From the NCBI GenBank assembly GCA_025594325.1, contig JANHCV010000001.1, forward strand, positions 124,001 through 188,000: a stretch of 64,000 nucleotides of DNA, given 5' to 3'. The first letter of the stretch is position 1. The number at the start of each line of letters is the position of its first letter. The notes beneath the pieces are model-generated. The model did no database searches. It was not told the DNA's origin and saw only the letters and a list, made by a program, of their open reading frames with translations. The position numbers and the translations under genes are program-made. The DNA is from Blastocladiella emersonii ATCC 22665. Its lineage: Eukaryota; Blastocladiomycota; Blastocladiomycetes; Blastocladiales; Blastocladiaceae. Of the stretch, positions 44,321 through 54,008 are shown in pieces.

Positions 44321-45292
44321 TTACTTGGCCGACTCGAGCTGCTTGCGGACCTCCTCGGCAAAGTCCGGGGTGGCAGGCTGCTCAATGCCCTCGCCGACCT
44401 CGAACCGCACAAAGTCGCGGACGTCGGCCTTGGCGGCGGCCAGGACCTTGGCGACGGTGACCTCCTCGACGCCGTCGCTCTCAAAGAAGGACGAGGCGGC
44501 GACGAAGGGCGCCTGGGCGAGCTCGCGGACCGTGGGCGGGTTGAAGCCGACGACGACCTGGGCGAGCTGCTTGGCGAGCTTGGCGTGCTCGGGCGTCATG
44601 GCCTTGCCCGAGAGCGACACAATGGCACCGAGGCGGCTGAGGCCGGCGGCGCGGGCGGCCTTGTCACCGTGGACGTAGGCGCCGGCGACAAAGGAGGTCG
44701 GGTCGGGGGTGGCGACGACGGCGGCGCGGCGCACGGTCAGGTTCTCGCCGAGCGAGCCGATGCACTCGACGACGCGCGCGGCGACGGTCACGGGGGTTGC
44801 GCTGGGCGCGGTGGCGGTCGCGGCGTCGGCGATCGGGGCCTGCACGACCTCGGGGATCGAGAGCGGCTCGATGGCGCCAGCGGGGGCCGCGCCGCCGGCG
44901 ACGAGGTAGGCGGTCAGGGCGGTGCGGTGGACGAGGTCCTTGAAGACGTCGCCGCGCGCGACAAAGTCGGTCTCCGAGTTGACCTCGACGATGGCGGCGC
45001 CCAGCGGCATGTCGGCGACGCCGACGAGGCCGTCGCGCGCGATGCGGCCCTGGACCTTGGCGGCCTTGGACGCGCCCGTGGCGGCGGCCTGGTCGGCGAG
45101 CCACGCAACGGCAGCATCGTAGTCGTTGGCGGTGGCCACGAGCGCCTTCTTGGCCAGCGACAGCGGGATCCCCTCGTGCTCCTTGCGCAGCTTGGCCAGC
45201 AGCGCCACGGCGGGCTTGACGGGCGCGGCGGCGGCAGCAGCAGCCGTGGTGTAGCAGCGGCGCGCGGCCGACAGGGTGGCGGTGCGGAGCAT
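44321..45292 (-). CDS. TSFM: Mitochondrial translation elongation factor EF-Ts
   Basis: Nucleotide-exchange factor for mitochondrial EF-Tu. Single exon, 323 residues. The N-terminus is a presequence (LRTATLSAARRCYTT). Residues about 28-70 form the UBA-like domain (ALLAKLRKEHEGIPLSLAKK, NDYDAAVAWLADQ). Next is the EF-Ts core with the diagnostic VNSETDFVARGDVFKDLVH, and a C-terminal dimerisation-like part with HGDKAARAAGLSRLGAIVSL and SDGVEEVTVAKVL. Mitochondrial EF-Ts is absent from Saccharomyces but present in fission yeast and most other fungi and animals. The start is 178 bp from the divergent RRM-like gene, whose product is also predicted mitochondrial. Confidence 0.94.
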   Translation of the reverse strand: MLRTATLSAARRCYTTAAAAAAAPVKPAVALLAKLRKEHEGIPLSLAKKALVATANDYDAAVAWLADQAAATGASKAAKVQGRIARDGLVGVADMPLGAAIVEVNSETDFVARGDVFKDLVHRTALTAYLVAGGAAPAGAIEPLSIPEVVQAPIADAATATAPSATPVTVAARVVECIGSLGENLTVRRAAVVATPDPTSFVAGAYVHGDKAARAAGLSRLGAIVSLSGKAMTPEHAKLAKQLAQVVVGFNPPTVRELAQAPFVAASSFFESDGVEEVTVAKVLAAAKADVRDFVRFEVGEGIEQPATPDFAEEVRKQLESAK

Positions 45293-45470
45293 GGTGTTGA
45301 TTCGTTTGCAAAGCGGCAGGGCAGGGCAGGGCAGAGAGAGCGGGAAGGGTGGAAGGGGTCGCTGCGTGTTGATCCGACCCGGCAGTCGCGATCACGCCGC
45401 CGGTTTGACTGTGAGCCACCGAGGCCGCGGCCCGCGCTCCCCCCCACCAACCGCGACAACGCTCCCTACC

Positions 45471-46679
45471 ATGAATGCTCGATCGCCACCACTGGCACTC
45501 GCACGGCAGCTCGCCGCCCGGAGACTGGCTGCCGCGCCATGCCGCTCCGTGCCCGCCGCTGTCGCCTCCGCGGGGCCATCGGCCGTCGTCGCGCGAGCCA
45601 TGTCGTCGCGCGCCGTCTACTGGAACCGCCTGCGGCCCGTCAAGCACGCTGGCCCGGACGCGGGCAACCGCGTCAAGCCGCCCGTCCACAGCACATACAC
45701 GCGCCTGCAGGGCAGCGGCTTGGTCCTCAACAACGTGTCGTGGTCGGCCCTGCCCAGCGACGTGCTACGTGCCCTGCTGTGCCTTCCCGGACTCGAGCGT
45801 GAGCATATCGACTACAGTACGTGCCTGCCCGCCTCGGAGAAAAGTGTCGCTGTTGAGACGGACTGACCCAAGCTCGCGCGCAGTGATCCAGCGCCGGTCG
45901 CCGACGCGCCTCGACCCGACGGGCCAGTGGTTCGTCAAGTTTGTTCCCGAGTCCGAGGTCGTCCTCGAGCGCGCCGCCGACCATCTCGCCCGCATCGCCA
46001 TCACCGGGCAGGCCATCACACCGTACATTGACGTACGGCGCTGCTGTCCCTTCCGCACAACCACGCAATGAGTGCTCACCCCGCGGCCCATGTCCCCGTG
46101 TATAGCGCGTCGAGACGTGGGAGCGACAGTTCATCACGCCGGCCATTGGCGACGCAACGGGCCGCGCCCTGCTCCTGTCCAACCTGCCCATCGGGTTCAC
46201 GCCCGAGGACCTGTTCCTGACCTTTCGCTCCTTCAACATTGTTCCCGAGTCGTCCAATGGCCCGCCGCCCGTCGAGATCCTGACCACGTACGTCCTACCC
46301 ATGTCCCCTGTTTCGCGCACGGCTTACTTATTCCCCTCCGTCCCTTAGCTCGACCAACTCGTCGATTGGCCGCGGCGTCGTCCGCCTCGCCTCGCACGAC
46401 GACGCCATGCGCGCCATCCGCGAGTGCACCAACAAGCTCGTTTTCCCCAAGTTTGCCCGCGTCAAGGGCGTCCCCGGCTCGCGCCTCGTGTGCAGCCTGC
46501 TCGTCAACGTCGTCCCCGTCTCAGGCGTGCCAGCTGGCTTTGGCTCGGACGCGTTCACGCGCACGTCGAACTCGACCGGCGGCAACGCGAAATTGGCGGG
46601 CAACAAGGGCGGCCGACTCGCGGACCCCGCCATGCCCATGAGCGACCTGGCCAAGTTCATCGAAAAGTACGAGGGCTAG
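45471..46679 (+). CDS. Predicted mitochondrial RRM-like RNA-binding protein
   Basis: Exons 45471-45816, 45884-46032, 46106-46287 and 46349-46679 give 335 residues, all phase-consistent with GTACGY donors. The N-terminal 45 residues are Arg/Ala-rich with no acidic residue, a good mitochondrial presequence. A C-terminal segment reads ALLLSNLPIGFTPEDLFLTF, then a short strand ending VEILTTSTNSSIGRGVVRLA and the helix SHDDAMRAIRECTNKL. This is the beta-alpha-beta-beta-alpha order of an RRM with degenerate RNP2 (LLLSNLP) and RNP1 (GRGVVRL). The part before it (LVLNNVSWSALPSDVLRALL) could be a second, more degenerate RRM start. A role in mitochondrial RNA metabolism is inference. Confidence 0.6.
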
Positions 46680-46721
46680 ATAGATAAATGAGCTTGTTAT
46701 AGCAACCACCACACACGCAGC

Positions 46722-48669
46722 TCACGACTTGCCATCGCCCTGCGACTGCTTCTTGATGAAGCCCATCTTGAACCACCGCTCGTTGGCCGCCATGGCCTTG
46801 CGCTGCTGCTGCAGCGGGTCGGCAAATTCGAGCCCTTGCACGGGCGTGAAGGACATGGACGTGGCGAACCCGGACACGGCGCCCGAGTTGGTCGCCGTCC
46901 CCGACACAGTGCTCGTCGCGCCGCCCGCGAGCGCCCACGTCGATGTCCCCGGCAGCGGCGTGGGGGCCGTGAGCGCCGTGGCGGTGCCCGGGAGCGTCGA
47001 CGAGATGCCGCCAATGGCGCGCAGCTTCTTGTTGAGCTTGTCGCTGGTCTTGGCCTTGGACTTGGCGTCGACGGCCGGCGCGCGGATGCGCCCGCTCGAC
47101 ACGCCACCCGCGCTGCTGCTGCTGGCGCCGCCGCCAGCGCCGCCGTTCTTGCTGCCGAGCAGACCGAGGCCCTCGGTCTCGTCAAACCGCAGCACCTCCT
47201 CCTCGGCCACGCCGAATTGGACGCGGTTTGCGGCCTTGCCGAGGTCGGTCACGGCGTACTGCTCCTTGAGCTTGCGGGCGCGGCGACCACCGCGCCGCTT
47301 CTTGGGCGCGTCATCGGGCACCGGCAGCGCCTTGGTCGACTTGAGCGGCGCGGGGGCCATGGCCTTTTCGAGCTGCCGCGAAATGTCCGACTTGAGCTTG
47401 CGGCCGTACGAGCCTGAACACGATGTGTGAGGCAAGTTAGCTATCGTCACCAGCGGGTGTGCGAAGCAAAAGCGTACCGTCCGAGCAGCTGTGGTTGAGG
47501 TCCATGCGGGCGCACAGGCACACCTTGGCCGAGATAAGCCGGGCGGCCTTGCGGCGGTACTCGTTGGGCGTAAGGCGGACAAAGTCGGCGTCCCAGACGA
47601 ACCCGCGGTGCTGACCGGTCCCAATGTTGCTGAGCCCGACTGCGCCGGCCGTGGCGTTGTCGTCGCCGCGGCGCGCCAGTTTGCCGAGCACCAGGATGTT
47701 GCACGCGGCGATCCGCGTCAATGCCAGCAGCCCGCCGGCGGCGCCCACGAGTCGCGCAGCGACTGCCGTTCCGACCAGCGCCGACACGTTGGGCGAAAGC
47801 ACTGTCATGCGCGACTCAATGTAGGCGAGCATCGACGTGCGGGCTTCGTCGAGCGCCATGGCCACACGGCACGCCTCCTCGGCGCGCGCCTGCGCGTCGT
47901 CACCGATCTCGCGGCCGCGCCGCACGTTGGTCGATGCGCGACCGCCCGCCGCACCGCTGCGCAGCGGCTGGTTGGTGCTAAGGGCGAGCGTGACGGAGAG
48001 GACGACGGCCTCGGGGAGCACGGCACGCAGCTCGTCCTGCGACGCGTCGAGGCCGCGGCCGAGCGCCATGACGGTGCGCAGGTACTCGAGCGGCGACCGG
48101 ACCAGGCTCGCGAGCTCGGGGAACCGTGGGCCCCACTCGTCGACGACAAACTTGTGCAGCACGGCCACGTCCGTGTCGAGGTCCGGCAGCAGCGCGTTGG
48201 CCGCGACCATGGTCGCGTACTCGTCGTCGCGCTCGGCGGCCGGCCACGCCTCGGGTGATTCGCCCGCCTCGAGCCGTGTGCGGAACGCGGCAACCTTGGC
48301 CTGCAGGTCGCGGAACGACTTGGAGTAGTAGACGCGCGCGAGCGAGCGCAGGTCGCCGCGGCTGCTCGAGATCAGGTCCGCGATGGCGCGCTCGCGGCGT
48401 GCAGCGGCGACGGCCTCGTCCTCCTCGTCGTCGTCGTTGTCGCTCAGGTCGGCGCGCTTCCGCTTCGCGCCCGCTGCAGCGGGAGCATCCCCATCGTCGG
48501 CGGCACCGTCGTCCATGGCGACGTCGCCATCTGCGTCAGCACCGGCCGGAGCAGCCGCGGACCCGGCCTCGAGCTCCTGCTGCTCCGAGTCGCTGCCAAA
48601 GTCGTCGAGGTCCTCGAGGTCGGCCAGCAGGCTGGAGACGGGCGCGGCCGGGTGATGGTTCGATGACAT
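46722..48669 (-). CDS. PRP31: Prp31, U4/U6 snRNP Nop-domain splicing factor
   Basis: Binds the U4 snRNA-15.5K complex and is needed for tri-snRNP assembly. Exons 48669-47478 and 47413-46722 give 627 residues. An acidic N-terminus (LLADLEDLDDFGSDSEQQEL) is followed by the NOSIC/coiled-coil region. The Nop domain contains IESRMTVLSPNVSALVGTAV, LVGAAGGLLALTRIAACNIL and GFVWDADFVRLTPNEYRRKA. The splice gives NHSCSDGSYGRKLKSDISRQ. The conserved Prp31 C-terminal region follows: KALPVPDDAPKKRRGGRRAR, KLKEQYAVTDLGKAANRVQF and RWFKMGFIKKQ. It is longer than human PRPF31 (499 residues) because of low-complexity insertions. Confidence 0.95.
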
Positions 48670-49195
48670 GGTTGTTGCAGCAAGTTCCGACTGTAATCAG
48701 CGTTGTGAGAGTCGATGCGCAGAGGGCATACGAGCCCGGGGGCTTTGCGCGCGGTCGAGTGTCGCGCTCGCTTGGGTGCGCTCGTCGCTCGGGGCTCTCG
48801 CTCTCCCAACGTTCCCTGACGATTATGAATGTATGAAACAAATGAATGGGATGCGGCCGGTCCTCCTATGGCCGCTACTCTATGCTGTCACACAAAACGC
48901 TAAGCAGTGGGGTGCGAGTGCGCTGGCAGCCGCAAGTGTGCAGGACGCTGCTGTAAGGGCCACATGCCTGAAATGAGTGAAGACGACGGAACGCTGGTCA
49001 AAGGCGTGGTTGTGATGAGGAAGGGAGCGGTCTGCTGCAGGCTGGGTGGGTCCGCGATATCCACGACGACGACGACGCGACGGGTGTCGAAGTTGTGTGA
49101 GGGGCCACAACGCCGCCGCACGCTTGAGGAGCGCCCTTCGCCGCATACCGTCCGCATAAGAGGGGAGATGCTCGTCAGAAGGTGAGGTGGTGTTG
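48670..49195. other. Left part of a gene-poor block
   Basis: Upstream flank of PRP31 running into the insulysin relic. Composition is more mixed than in the flanking genes. No ORF with protein character, no RNA gene seen. Confidence 0.5.
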
Positions 49196-49478
49196 TGGGC
49201 GCCGCCTGTGAGCGTCGCGCTAGAGGGCCGGCACCTCATTTCGCTGCTCGCCGACGTGGCCGAGGAGCCCGCCTTCAATGTGCTGCGCACCGAGCGCCAG
49301 CTCGGTTACATTGTGATGACGGGTGTCTGAGCATGGCCAAGGCGCTGTCGTATTACGTGGCCGTGCAGAGCACGTACCCGGCGGCGTACGTCGAGGCGTG
49401 CATCGAGAAGCTCCTCGCGATCGACGTGGCGCGCGTGCTCGCCGAACTGTCCGAGTCCGAGTCCGAGTCCGAGTTTGC
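49196..49478 (+). pseudogene. Truncated, frameshifted fragment of the insulysin gene
   Basis: Partial copy of the insulysin gene at 29030-32050, matching its segment 29420-29817 read on the minus strand. It starts near gtgggcgccgc and translates as LEGRHLISLLADVAEEPAFN, VLRTERQLGYIVMTG, then stops, because gggg of the parent has become ggg and the next codons read GTC TGA. In the next frame it resumes as LSMAKALSYYVAVQSTYPAA and VEACIEKLLAIDVARVLAEL, and ends at gagtttgc. It lacks 123 bp (41 codons) relative to the parent, exactly between two 13-bp direct copies there (29641-29653 and 29764-29776). Its end carries four tandem ccgagt units absent in the parent. No start, zinc site or intact frame remains, so it is a relic, on the opposite strand some 17 kb away. 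Confidence 0.93.
49451..49474 (+). repeat. Four tandem copies of ccgagt
   Basis: Hexamer expansion at the end of the insulysin relic; the intact gene has only a single imperfect unit at the matching place. Indicates slippage after loss of constraint. Confidence 0.9.
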
Positions 49479-50917
49479 TTCAAAAGATTTATCTCGTGGA
49501 TTCTGCTTCAAAGTATGGGCGCGGGAAGCTCCTGCCGCCGGCGCCCTGTGCTGGTTGTTCCGCGCGTTGCGGCTCATGTATGCGGCCTCATTTGGCGTGC
49601 TCGCCGAGCACAATATTCGCGTAAATCAAGCCAGATGTCCGCCCACGCAAGTGTCGGAGAGCGTGTCCTGGCGTCCATACGCTGAGTCGCTTCAGCGCGT
49701 AGGAAACAGCTTGATTTGGCCTCGAGAGAGACAGAGGACCCACGTCCACCAGCCAGCAAGCACTCTGCTCTCGCACGCTGGCCAGGAACGGTACCGCGAC
49801 CGGCCCCCACGTGGAATCGGCGGGACTGCGTTGCTGGCGTCGACCACTCAGACGCCACCTTTGCATGTCCGCGTTTTTGCGCATCTGCGGCAGCGGCAGA
49901 GGCAGAGGCAGAAGACGAGGCGGTGACGACTGACCAAGCCGAGCCCCTCGAGTGTGTCCTCCCACCTCGGCCGCATCTCGGCCGTTCGCATCACACGGCG
50001 GTGGCAGGCGCGTCCGCTTTCAAACTTGTCCGATCAGATCGGCTTGCACCCGACTTGGCGTGCGCGGTGAGCGGAGTGGAGTGGAGCCGAGAGGGGCGGA
50101 AAGCGCGAAACGCGTCTCCAAGAGCGGCGCGTGATCGGAGCAGCGGGGTCACGCCATTTCGCGACGCGTCTCCCAGTTTTCGGGCGCTGTCTCCCGCGCC
50201 GCGCCGCGCCGCAAAAGGCAAAAGGCAAAAGGCAAAAGGCAACAAACAAATGGATAATAATGGGGTCGAAAAGAAGATGGGATCCCGCGTTGTGTAGGGA
50301 ATGTGCGCTTCACGGAACAAGCTTGACTCAGGGTGTGCGTGCGCACGACATGAATGTTGATGGTCAATTCTTTCAACACTTGAAACTAGTTTGCAACCTA
50401 GTTTCGAACCCATGCCGCAGCTACATCGCCAGCCATTTCCAGGCTTCTGCACAGTTAAGGTTACCCCCAGCGACCCAAGCTTGTCCGCTCCACTCGCACC
50501 CCACGCTCTACCAGTCAACTGACCTTGCCCAAGTGGCCTTCGGCCTCAAAACGACGCGGACGCGCGATACCGTGGCAAGTGCGTCCCCTGCAACGGTAAA
50601 CTGAGTGCGAGGTCGGCGAAGTGTCGCGTGTACCGGTAACAGCACCTCGAGTCGCCTCCGTCGCACGCAATGAGCTCACGAATTCCGTCCCCGTATTCAC
50701 CGCACATTGGACGTGAGCATTTTCCGTGTCCCTCAGTTGATAGATACAGCGCGTAGTTTCCCGCGCCTACTCCTGTCCATTACGAACACCGTATCGCGCC
50801 AGGCCGCGTGTCAAGCGTCGCGCGGCACACCCACCAAGCACGAAGCTCATGCCTCGGTCGTGTAACTGCACCGCGATCTTGTTCTCACAACGCTGTGAAG
50901 CTATGGCGAGACAAGGT
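49479..50917. other. Right part of gene-poor block
   Basis: About 1.4 kb without a recognisable gene on either strand, more A/T-rich than most of the window around 50340-50480. It contains the aaaaggc repeat. The motif gtttcgaaccc at 50401-50411 resembles a tRNA B box on the minus strand, but no cloverleaf could be folded around it. Confidence 0.5.
50213..50240 (+). repeat. Four tandem copies of aaaaggc
   Basis: Perfect heptamer tandem repeat in the gene-poor block, flanked on the left by a short gcgcc run. No function inferred. Confidence 0.9.
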
Positions 50918-51994
50918 TTATTCGGCCGACATGGGCGATACTGTCCAGCGCGGCGGCGGCGGATCGAGTACGCCGGCGGCTCGAAAATTGCGCTCGCGGA
51001 GACGCATGATCGCGCGGACGCGCCGCGCGTGCTCGGCCCCGGCCGGATCTTCTCCTTGCGCGCGCTGCCGACGCGCCGCGAGCGTCTCCTCGCGCAGGCG
51101 GCGGAGCTCCGCGAGTTGCGCTGAGCGCTCGTCGGCTGACTGGCTGAGGTGGTAGAAGGCGACGCCGAGGGTGCGGACCTCGCGCTTCGCGTCGTAGTGG
51201 TCGGGCGCGTTGATGCGCGCCGGCGAGGGCGGACGGTCGCGGTAGTCGCCCTCGCCGCCGGACCAGCCCGGAGAAGCGGACCGCGGGCGCAGCGACGAGG
51301 CAGGGACGAGGCGAGTGCGACCGAACTCGTCAACGGTCTCAATCATTTCCTCGTCGTCGCTGCGGTAACTGCGGCGGGTGCGTCCTGCCGGCGAGTGCGA
51401 GCGGGATCTGGAACGGGACGGTGGCCGGTGCCGCCGCCGGGCGCGGCTCTCGTCACTGCTGTACCCGCCGTCGGTCGAGCTGTCGTCGCCCTCGTGCCGC
51501 CGCTGGATCTGGTCGTAGCGCTTGGCGACAAAGTCGATGAGCGGCTGCGCATCGGGGTCCTTTTCAAGCTCATCCAGACCGCCGGTGCGCTCGAGCTCCT
51601 CGTACCGCGCCTGCTTGGCGCGCAGCGCGGCCTGCATCTCGTCCCACGACGGGCCCTCGGGCATGTCTTCCTCGGTCGCGGCGCCCTTGGACGACGCCTG
51701 AGCCGGCTTTAGCGACTCGCGCAGCCGGTCGCGGTCGCGCTTTGACAGCGCATTGACAAACTTCGGGTCGAGGCGCGACGCGTTGGTCCTTGCCGCCACG
51801 TCGTCGCCGGGTGCGAGCACCGCCGCGGCAGAGTCGGGGGTGGAGCGTCGCGCCTTGGCGGCGTTGACGAGCTCCTTGGTCCGCAGCAGCTCAGCGCGGA
51901 GGTCGAGCACGCCCGACACCTCATCGGCGGCGCCGCTGCGCGATTTGCGCGGGTTCGCGTCGAGGAGCGGGTCCTTGGACTGTCGGCGCATCAT
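50918..51994 (-). CDS. CCDC174-family nuclear protein
   Basis: Single exon, 358 residues from the first of two consecutive ATGs (51994, 51991). Homology to CCDC174 is clear in order. Near the N-terminus is SGVLDLRAELLRTKELVNAA, matching the family's LVDLKAELFRK start. In the middle is VDEFGRTRLVPASSL, the DxxGRxR element. Towards the C-terminus is DHYDAKREVRTLGVAFYHLS, followed by ELRRLREETLAARRQRA. An inserted RS-like stretch (RPPSRSRSRSHSPAGRTRR) fits a link to splicing; human CCDC174 associates with exon-junction proteins. The frame stays open upstream to 52279 but without family similarity. It is divergent, 279 bp from the metalloprotease gene. Confidence 0.85.
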   Translation of the reverse strand: MMRRQSKDPLLDANPRKSRSGAADEVSGVLDLRAELLRTKELVNAAKARRSTPDSAAAVLAPGDDVAARTNASRLDPKFVNALSKRDRDRLRESLKPAQASSKGAATEEDMPEGPSWDEMQAALRAKQARYEELERTGGLDELEKDPDAQPLIDFVAKRYDQIQRRHEGDDSSTDGGYSSDESRARRRHRPPSRSRSRSHSPAGRTRRSYRSDDEEMIETVDEFGRTRLVPASSLRPRSASPGWSGGEGDYRDRPPSPARINAPDHYDAKREVRTLGVAFYHLSQSADERSAQLAELRRLREETLAARRQRAQGEDPAGAEHARRVRAIMRLRERNFRAAGVLDPPPPRWTVSPMSAE

Positions 51995-52254
51995 GAAGCG
52001 CGTTGCATAGAGTGCCGAGAGTACATGGGCAGGGTTGCTTCTGATGGAGGGGAGAGGGCCAGGGAGAGGGCGGGAAAGCGATGCAGCCTGCACGTGCGCC
52101 ACGGGCGCGAGACGAACGCGTCTCGCATCGCGCCGGACGCCCACCGACCTCTCGGCTGGACACTTCCCTCGTTCCCTGTTCGAATTAACGGAAACCATGG
52201 AGCTGATGAAAACTTGTTGATGCAATAGATAGAGAGGCCCACTCGCCCAGGACT

Positions 52255-52260
52255 TATATA
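52255..52260 (+). promoter_or_regulatory. TATATA element immediately upstream of the metalloprotease ATG
   Basis: TATATA only 14 bp before the first ATG of the metalloprotease gene. That is too close for a normal TATA-driven start that still includes this ATG, so either transcription begins upstream of it or it serves the divergent gene. It is the lone TATA match in this spacer. Confidence 0.35.
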
Positions 52261-52273
52261 GGCACGCTACACA

Positions 52274-53716
52274 ATGCACGCCATGACTAGACTGTGCCTT
52301 CTGCTCTCCCTCCTCTTCCTCGCAACCGGGACCCTGGCAGAACCTGCATCTTTCTACCCACAGCGCTACGATGCATCACACTCCACCAACGGTCGGCTGG
52401 TCCTCACTCTCGTGCCGCCCTCCACTCTCGACCAGCCGTTGCAGCGCCGCCGGCCTGCACTCCGACCCCGCGATGTCCCCTCCGTTACCGTCGACCTAAC
52501 TTGCGATATTCCCTCTACCTACATGCGCGAGTGCGGCTACGCCAGGTCGGCATTTTCGCGCGCGGCGGCACACCTGTCGCGAGCCATCGACCTCGCGCGC
52601 CCGCTCGCCGTCCGCGCGTCGTACCGCTCGTTCTGCGGGACTGGGACGTGTGACGACTCGCTTCTCGGGCGGGCGGGCGCCTCGAGTTTCTGGGCGCGCC
52701 GTGAACCGCTCGACGCCGGCAGCAACGGCACCGCGGCCATCATGTACCCGCAGGCGCTCGCGCGACAGGTCGCGGTTGGTCGCGACCTAGCTTGGTCGAC
52801 CTATGAAATACAGGCCGAGTTCAACGCGGACTCTCCGCGCGGTCAGGCTCGGCGCAAGTTCTGGTTCCCCGAGTCAGGCCTCGCAATTGCCGGCGACCAG
52901 TACGACTTTGAGTACGTCGTCCTGCACGAGCTGGTGCACGGGCTCGGCATGATGAGCGCGTGGGGAACTTACTTTGACGATGACGCCCGCGGCACGGCCT
53001 TACCACTGCTCACGCCGCCGCCGGGAAGTTACGCTGCGCTCGACGTGGATGACGGCGGGCCCGTAGCGGCAACATCACCATTCGCGCAGCCGCTGCTCTT
53101 TGATACCCTAGTCTTCGACGTTCCGCGCCGCCGCAGCCTCCTCGCGTCGCTAGCCGCAATCGCGCGGACCCAGCCCGCCGCCTTCCCGAGCACCCCGCCG
53201 CCCACGGACCCCGGCGTCGACGCGGCCGCGGGCCTGTACATGCGCGCCACGACCGCCCGCACGTTTGCCGTCGCCTCGGACGCGTCAGGCGCGCACCCGC
53301 TCGCGGTCCTCGAGACGGCGTTTGCCCCGTTCGCGCCCGGGTCCAGCCTCTCGCACGTCGACCAGGCGCTGTACACGGGGACGCGCAACGCGCTGATGCG
53401 TGCGCGCGCGAGCCGCGGCAAGACGCTGGGCGAGGTCGTCGACGCGAGCGACCCGCTCGGACCCGTCGTACGCGGGGTCCTGGCCGCGCTCGGGTACACG
53501 GTGCGCAGCGTGGGCGGCGCGAGCGGGGCAGAGATGGCGCTCCGGGCCGAGGACGAGAACTGGACCGCCCAGGCCAACCCGCAGGCCCTTGCACGGCCGC
53601 CCGACGGCGCACCGTGGGTGCTGGCGGCAACATCCGCGGCGACGGTGGACGCGAGAGGGACGGTGGCGGCCATGGTCGTGCCGTTGCTCGCGCTCCTCGC
53701 CGCAGTCGTCGTGTGA
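52274..53716 (+). CDS. Secreted, probably GPI-anchored zinc metalloprotease (HExxH)
   Basis: Single exon, 480 residues. The N-terminus is a classic signal peptide (MTRLCLLLSLLFLATGTLA after a short lead). The zinc motif HELVHGLGM is at residues 218-226, and a downstream element LSHVDQALYTGTRNALM (His361) resembles the S-H-x-D...NxLM element seen in secreted HExxHGLG-type proteases. The region ends in a hydrophobic tail with no charged residue after (TVAAMVVPLLALLAAVVV), preceded by small residues, which is the pattern of a GPI-attachment signal. Cysteines at CDIPSTYMREC and SFCGTGTCDD could form disulfides. The exact peptidase family is not certain. An ATG at 52283 is an alternative start that keeps the signal peptide. 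Confidence 0.72.
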   Translation: MHAMTRLCLLLSLLFLATGTLAEPASFYPQRYDASHSTNGRLVLTLVPPSTLDQPLQRRRPALRPRDVPSVTVDLTCDIPSTYMRECGYARSAFSRAAAHLSRAIDLARPLAVRASYRSFCGTGTCDDSLLGRAGASSFWARREPLDAGSNGTAAIMYPQALARQVAVGRDLAWSTYEIQAEFNADSPRGQARRKFWFPESGLAIAGDQYDFEYVVLHELVHGLGMMSAWGTYFDDDARGTALPLLTPPPGSYAALDVDDGGPVAATSPFAQPLLFDTLVFDVPRRRSLLASLAAIARTQPAAFPSTPPPTDPGVDAAAGLYMRATTARTFAVASDASGAHPLAVLETAFAPFAPGSSLSHVDQALYTGTRNALMRARASRGKTLGEVVDASDPLGPVVRGVLAALGYTVRSVGGASGAEMALRAEDENWTAQANPQALARPPDGAPWVLAATSAATVDARGTVAAMVVPLLALLAAVVV

Positions 53717-53767
53717 AACATAAACAGACTTCATTACAAAGAAAATGTACATCAGAACGCGAACGAC

Positions 53768-53977
53768 TCAGTCATGCTTGATAGAAATCTTGACGCCGTG
53801 CTCGCCGCCCGCGCAAAACTCGAACTCGCAGCCCGTCCCGCACGGCGTAGTGCGCTCGTGGAACGAGAACACAGGGGGCGTCGGCGGCGTCGGCGGGCGC
53901 GGGGGAACACCGGGCGCCTCGGGCGCGGGCGGAACGCTGAAGACCGGGCACACGGGCGGCGGCGGGGGCATAGGGGC

Positions 53978-54008
<31 letters not shown>

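Noticed and set aside
49195-49926. 243-codon plus-strand frame covering the insulysin relic
   Set aside because: It joins an off-frame reading of the relic to unrelated sequence; the relic itself is frameshifted and lacks the zinc site, so it is not a working gene.
50213-50240. Possible CRISPR-like or telomeric repeat
   Set aside because: Only four 7-bp units without spacers; it is a simple tandem repeat inside a eukaryotic chromosome.
50370-50460. tRNA-like B-box motif on the minus strand (gggttcgaaac)
   Set aside because: The T-stem bases on either side do not pair, and no A box, anticodon stem or acceptor stem could be assembled.
51995-52279. N-terminal extension of the CCDC174 protein
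   Set aside because: The in-frame part upstream of the two ATGs overlaps the metalloprotease start and has no similarity to the family.
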